8,641 bases of DNA from Gammaproteobacteria bacterium (GTDB lineage Bacteria > Pseudomonadota > Gammaproteobacteria > Eutrophobiales > Eutrophobiaceae). The notes below the pieces were generated by a model. That model ran no database searches. It was not told the DNA's origin and worked only from the letters and a program-made list of their open reading frames with translations. Where the stretch lies: NCBI GenBank assembly GCA_014239225.1, contig JAAZZI010000028.1, forward strand, positions 1 to 8,641. The letters are read 5' to 3'. This document shows, one piece after another, positions 6,699-8,641 of this stretch. Made by a program: the position numbers and the translations under genes. How positions within the stretch are numbered: position 1 is the stretch's first letter; every line of letters starts with the position of its first letter.

Positions 6699-7218
6699 TA
6701 CTAAAATAAATAAACCAGTTCTTGGCTTTGCCGCATATAGCGGCACTGGAAAAACAACGCTTTTGATAAATATTATTCCCTTATTAAAGCAAGAAGGTTA
6801 CAAAATAGCTGTTATAAAACATGCTCATCACAACTTTGATATTGACAGCCCAAAAAAAGATAGCTACGAGTTAAGAAAAGCTGGTGCAAATCATATGCTA
6901 ATCACATCAAATCAGCGTTGGGCGCTTATGGTTGAGAATAATGAGACTAAAGAGCCCAATATTGAAGAATGTATCAAAAAACTCGATGATGAAGATATAG
7001 ATTTGATTCTTGTTGAAGGATTCAAAACAAAAAATATTCCAAAAATTGAATTACACCGTCCTATTTTAAAACATCCACTAATCTGCATAAACGATAACAA
7101 TGTCATTGCAATTGCAACAGATACTAAATTTAATCATGATATTGATATACCAACCTTAGATTTAAATAATTATATAATGATTACTGAATATATAATTCGT
7201 AAATTTCTAAAAAAATAA
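6691..7218 (+). CDS. mobB: Molybdopterin-guanine dinucleotide biosynthesis adapter MobB
   Basis: MobB is a GTP-binding P-loop protein that assists MobA and is not strictly essential for MGD formation in E. coli. The P-loop AYSGTGKTTLL (15-25) is present, with alanine where the first glycine of the Walker A motif usually stands. KHAHHNFDIDSPKKDSYELRKAGA and the LILVEGFK strand (Walker B region, 105-112) are typical. The 175-residue length is normal and the frame is intact. The ATG at 6691 lies inside the end of mobA (8-nt overlap, ATGACTGA), so translation is probably coupled. moeA follows after 14 nt. Confidence 0.93.
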   Translation: MTDTKINKPVLGFAAYSGTGKTTLLINIIPLLKQEGYKIAVIKHAHHNFDIDSPKKDSYELRKAGANHMLITSNQRWALMVENNETKEPNIEECIKKLDDEDIDLILVEGFKTKNIPKIELHRPILKHPLICINDNNVIAIATDTKFNHDIDIPTLDLNNYIMITEYIIRKFLKK

Positions 7219-7232
7219 TAGCAGATACAATC

Positions 7233-7529
7233 ATGTCGAATAATAAGATTAATAAAGAAACAAGCTGTATGGATGATTACGACCAGAATTCAATCACAAC
7301 AGATCAGGCTCTTGAGAAAATATTTGATGCAATAAATCCTATCAATGAAAATGAGGTAATTCCAATTCGAGAAAGCCTCGGTCGAATACTGGCTGAAAAT
7401 ATAAAAGCCAATATAAATGTTCCGTCGGGCAGAAATTCTGCAATGGATGGTTATGCAATTAATAAAACAAAGATGTTATCTTATGTAAAAGATAAAACTG
7501 AAGGTTGTTGGAAAAAGTTTAGCTGGTAA
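7233..7529 (+). CDS. moeA: Molybdopterin molybdenumtransferase MoeA, N-terminal part (frameshifted)
   Basis: MoeA inserts molybdate into adenylylated molybdopterin. This first part contains the opening helix (ITTDQALEKIFDAI), the PIRESLGRILAENI segment and the conserved SAMDGYA motif (69-75). After about residue 88 the frame drifts into unrelated sequence and stops at 7527-7529. The conserved protein continues one base later: deleting one A from AAAA (7494-7497) gives DKLKVVGKSLAGNPF, matching the family, and opens the frame to 8508 with 424 residues. The start is ATG 7233, 14 nt after mobB; a second ATG at 7269 is an alternative with a 12-residue shorter N-terminus. No Shine-Dalgarno site is visible, so it is probably translated from the mobA-mobB message. 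Confidence 0.85.
   Translation: MSNNKINKETSCMDDYDQNSITTDQALEKIFDAINPINENEVIPIRESLGRILAENIKANINVPSGRNSAMDGYAINKTKMLSYVKDKTEGCWKKFSW
7491..7501 (+). other. moeA: Frameshift site in moeA
   Basis: The conserved MoeA frame shifts by +1 at GATAAAACTGA. Taking one A out of AAAA (7494-7497) gives GAT AAA CTG AAG GTT GTT, coding DKLKVV, followed by the family's VGKSLAGNPF. The downstream frame is open from 7489, well before its first ATG at 7573, which shows that the two parts were one gene. Confidence 0.8.
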
Positions 7530-7572
7530 TCCTTTTAGTAACTCTATAAAACAAGGTGAATGTGTTCGAATT

Positions 7573-8508
7573 ATGACGGGAGCAATTATGCCAATTGGCA
7601 GTGATACAGTAATTATTCAGGAGCATGTATTATTATCAAAATCTGAAACTGAAATTACTATTGGGCATGACACAAAACCTAATGCAAATGTTAGACAAGC
7701 AGGTGAAGATATATCTAAAGGTGATGTTGTTCTTACAAAAGGAAAAAACTTGACTCCTGCTGATATTGGATTATTAGCATCATTAGGTTTATCAAAAATT
7801 TCAGTTGTCCGTAAATTAAAAGTTGCGTTTTTTTCAACGGGTGATGAATTACGAGGTGTCGATGAAAACCTTAATGATGGTGAAATCTATGATAGTAATC
7901 GTTATACGTTGCATGCCATGCTATCTAGACTTAATACTGATATTGTAGATATGGGTGTGGTGAAAGATGATAAAAATTTATTAGCCAAGGCTTTCGGAAA
8001 AGCTAACAGTAAAGTTGACGTACTAATTACCACCGGCGGTGTTTCCGTTGGTGAGGCAGATTACATCAAGGATATATTGCAGGAACATGGCAATGTTAAT
8101 TTTTGGAAAGTTGCAATTAAACCTGGTCGTCCACTAACATTTGGCAATCTTGGAAAAACCCTATTTTTTGGTCTGCCGGGAAATCCTGTATCTGTCATGG
8201 TAACATTTTATCAATTTGTTCAGCCTGCACTGAAAAAACTATCTGGTGATAATGCTAATCTGCCTTTAATGATAAAAGTTCCATGCATATCGACACTTAA
8301 GAAAAAACCAGGAAGAATTGAATTTCAACGCGGCATAATTGAAAAAGATAATAATAATAATATTATTGTTAAAAAAACAGGGGCTCAAGGTTCAGGTATA
8401 CTTCGTTCAATGTCAGATGCAAATTGCTTTATTGTCTTACCGCTGGATAGCAATGATATAAAACCTGGTGACCTTGTGGATGTGCAAATTTTTGACGGTA
8501 TAATTTAA
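7573..8508 (+). CDS. moeA: Molybdopterin molybdenumtransferase MoeA, C-terminal part (frameshifted)
   Basis: This continues MoeA in the +1 frame; homology begins upstream, from about 7498 (KVVGKSLAGNPF, then RIMTGAIMP). Residue numbers here count from ATG 7573. Motifs are STGDEL (88-93), EIYDSNR (104-110), the molybdopterin-binding TTGGVSVGEADYI (153-165), IKPGRPL (182-188) and GLPGNPVSV (200-208). The C-terminal domain follows (GRIEFQRGII, GAQGSGILRSMSDANCFIVLP, GDLVDVQIF). All active-site segments are intact, so only the single base shift disrupts the gene. ATG 7573 lies within the conserved RIMTGA segment and is unlikely to be a natural start. It is the last gene of the mobA-mobB-moeA run. 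Confidence 0.87.
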   Translation: MTGAIMPIGSDTVIIQEHVLLSKSETEITIGHDTKPNANVRQAGEDISKGDVVLTKGKNLTPADIGLLASLGLSKISVVRKLKVAFFSTGDELRGVDENLNDGEIYDSNRYTLHAMLSRLNTDIVDMGVVKDDKNLLAKAFGKANSKVDVLITTGGVSVGEADYIKDILQEHGNVNFWKVAIKPGRPLTFGNLGKTLFFGLPGNPVSVMVTFYQFVQPALKKLSGDNANLPLMIKVPCISTLKKKPGRIEFQRGIIEKDNNNNIIVKKTGAQGSGILRSMSDANCFIVLPLDSNDIKPGDLVDVQIFDGII

Positions 8509-8549
8509 TTTTAATTAATAACACCAACTCAAATGCCTAATAAATCAAA

Positions 8550-8582
8550 TGAGGATACGTGCCGAGCAACATCTAATCCTCA
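8550..8582 (-). terminator. Possible terminator of the leftward gene at the right edge
   Basis: TGAGGAT (8550-8556) pairs with ATCCTCA (8576-8582) across a 19-nt loop. Read leftwards, the stem includes the last codons of the partial frame, and its stop lies at the edge of the loop. The sequence TTTGATTTATT follows, a modest U-rich run. Read rightwards it lacks a T-tract, so it would serve moeA poorly. The rest of 8509-8549 is AT-rich and featureless. Confidence 0.35.
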
Positions 8583-8641
8583 GCCCACTTAAATTTTGGC
8601 CGAGGTATTATTTTTGTATACCACTCGGTTATTTGTGTATC
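8573..8641 (-). CDS. Possible 3' end of a leftward gene, unidentified
   Basis: A leftward frame enters from the right border and runs 22 codons to a TAG at 8575-8573, ending WYTKIIPRPKFKWAED. The composition (three aromatic residues, prolines, basic residues) looks more like protein than noise. Base composition also rises in G+C here compared with the spacer before it. A forward frame is also open from 8591, so length alone proves little. Too little is visible to name a family. If real, it converges on moeA. Confidence 0.4.
   Translation of the reverse strand, partial: DTQITEWYTKIIPRPKFKWAED

Noticed and set aside
8533..8592. Short rightward frame of 19 codons after moeA
   Set aside because: No ribosome site, no recognisable pattern, and it overlaps the stem and the more convincing leftward frame.
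8598..8631. Hairpin (CCGA-GGTAT with ATACC-AC-TCGG) near the right edge
   Set aside because: It needs a 2-nt bulge and wobble pairs, has no T-tract after it, and lies within the probable leftward coding frame.

Overview
The window is AT-rich (about one third G+C by eye) bacterial DNA. The MoaA, AmpG-like, FdhD and kinase-FGE proteins resemble those of Gammaproteobacteria, so a low-GC gammaproteobacterium is my best guess. That is inference from protein style; no marker gene is present. Coding density is high, with no RNA genes, CRISPR arrays or insertion sequences.

Left part (1-2384): a membrane-anchored Ser/Thr protein kinase with a C-terminal FGE-sulfatase (SUMF1/PvdO-like) domain is read rightwards. 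It converges on a small leftward Rdx (SelW/SelT/SelH-like) thioredoxin-fold protein with a CxxC motif. A 176-bp spacer then separates the Rdx gene from the divergently read genes that follow and contains one perfect palindrome.

Centre and right (2385-8508): an AmpG-like MFS permease is followed almost without gap by moaA and fdhD. Facing fdhD is a small leftward DUF6494-type gene, and divergent from that run mobA, mobB and moeA. MoaA starts pterin synthesis, MoeA inserts molybdenum, MobA adds the guanine nucleotide, MobB is a GTP-binding helper, and FdhD passes sulfur to the cofactor of formate dehydrogenase. Together these form the late and accessory part of a bis-MGD/formate dehydrogenase maturation locus. 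moaB, moaC, moaD, moaE, mogA and the dehydrogenase subunits are not in the window. At the right edge (8573-8641) a leftward reading frame open to the border may be the 3' end of another gene, with a possible terminator beyond its stop.

The most notable observation is that three genes (the AmpG-like permease, moaA and moeA) each need exactly one single-base correction to read through. Each can be repaired at a short A/T run: TTTT at 3217-3220, TTT at 3938-3940 and AAAA at 7494-7497. Both sides of each break are well conserved. This fits homopolymer errors in the assembly or very recent gene decay better than old pseudogenes. No clearly new system is evident; the best candidate for an uncharacterised component is the DUF6494-type protein inside the molybdenum cofactor/FdhD locus.
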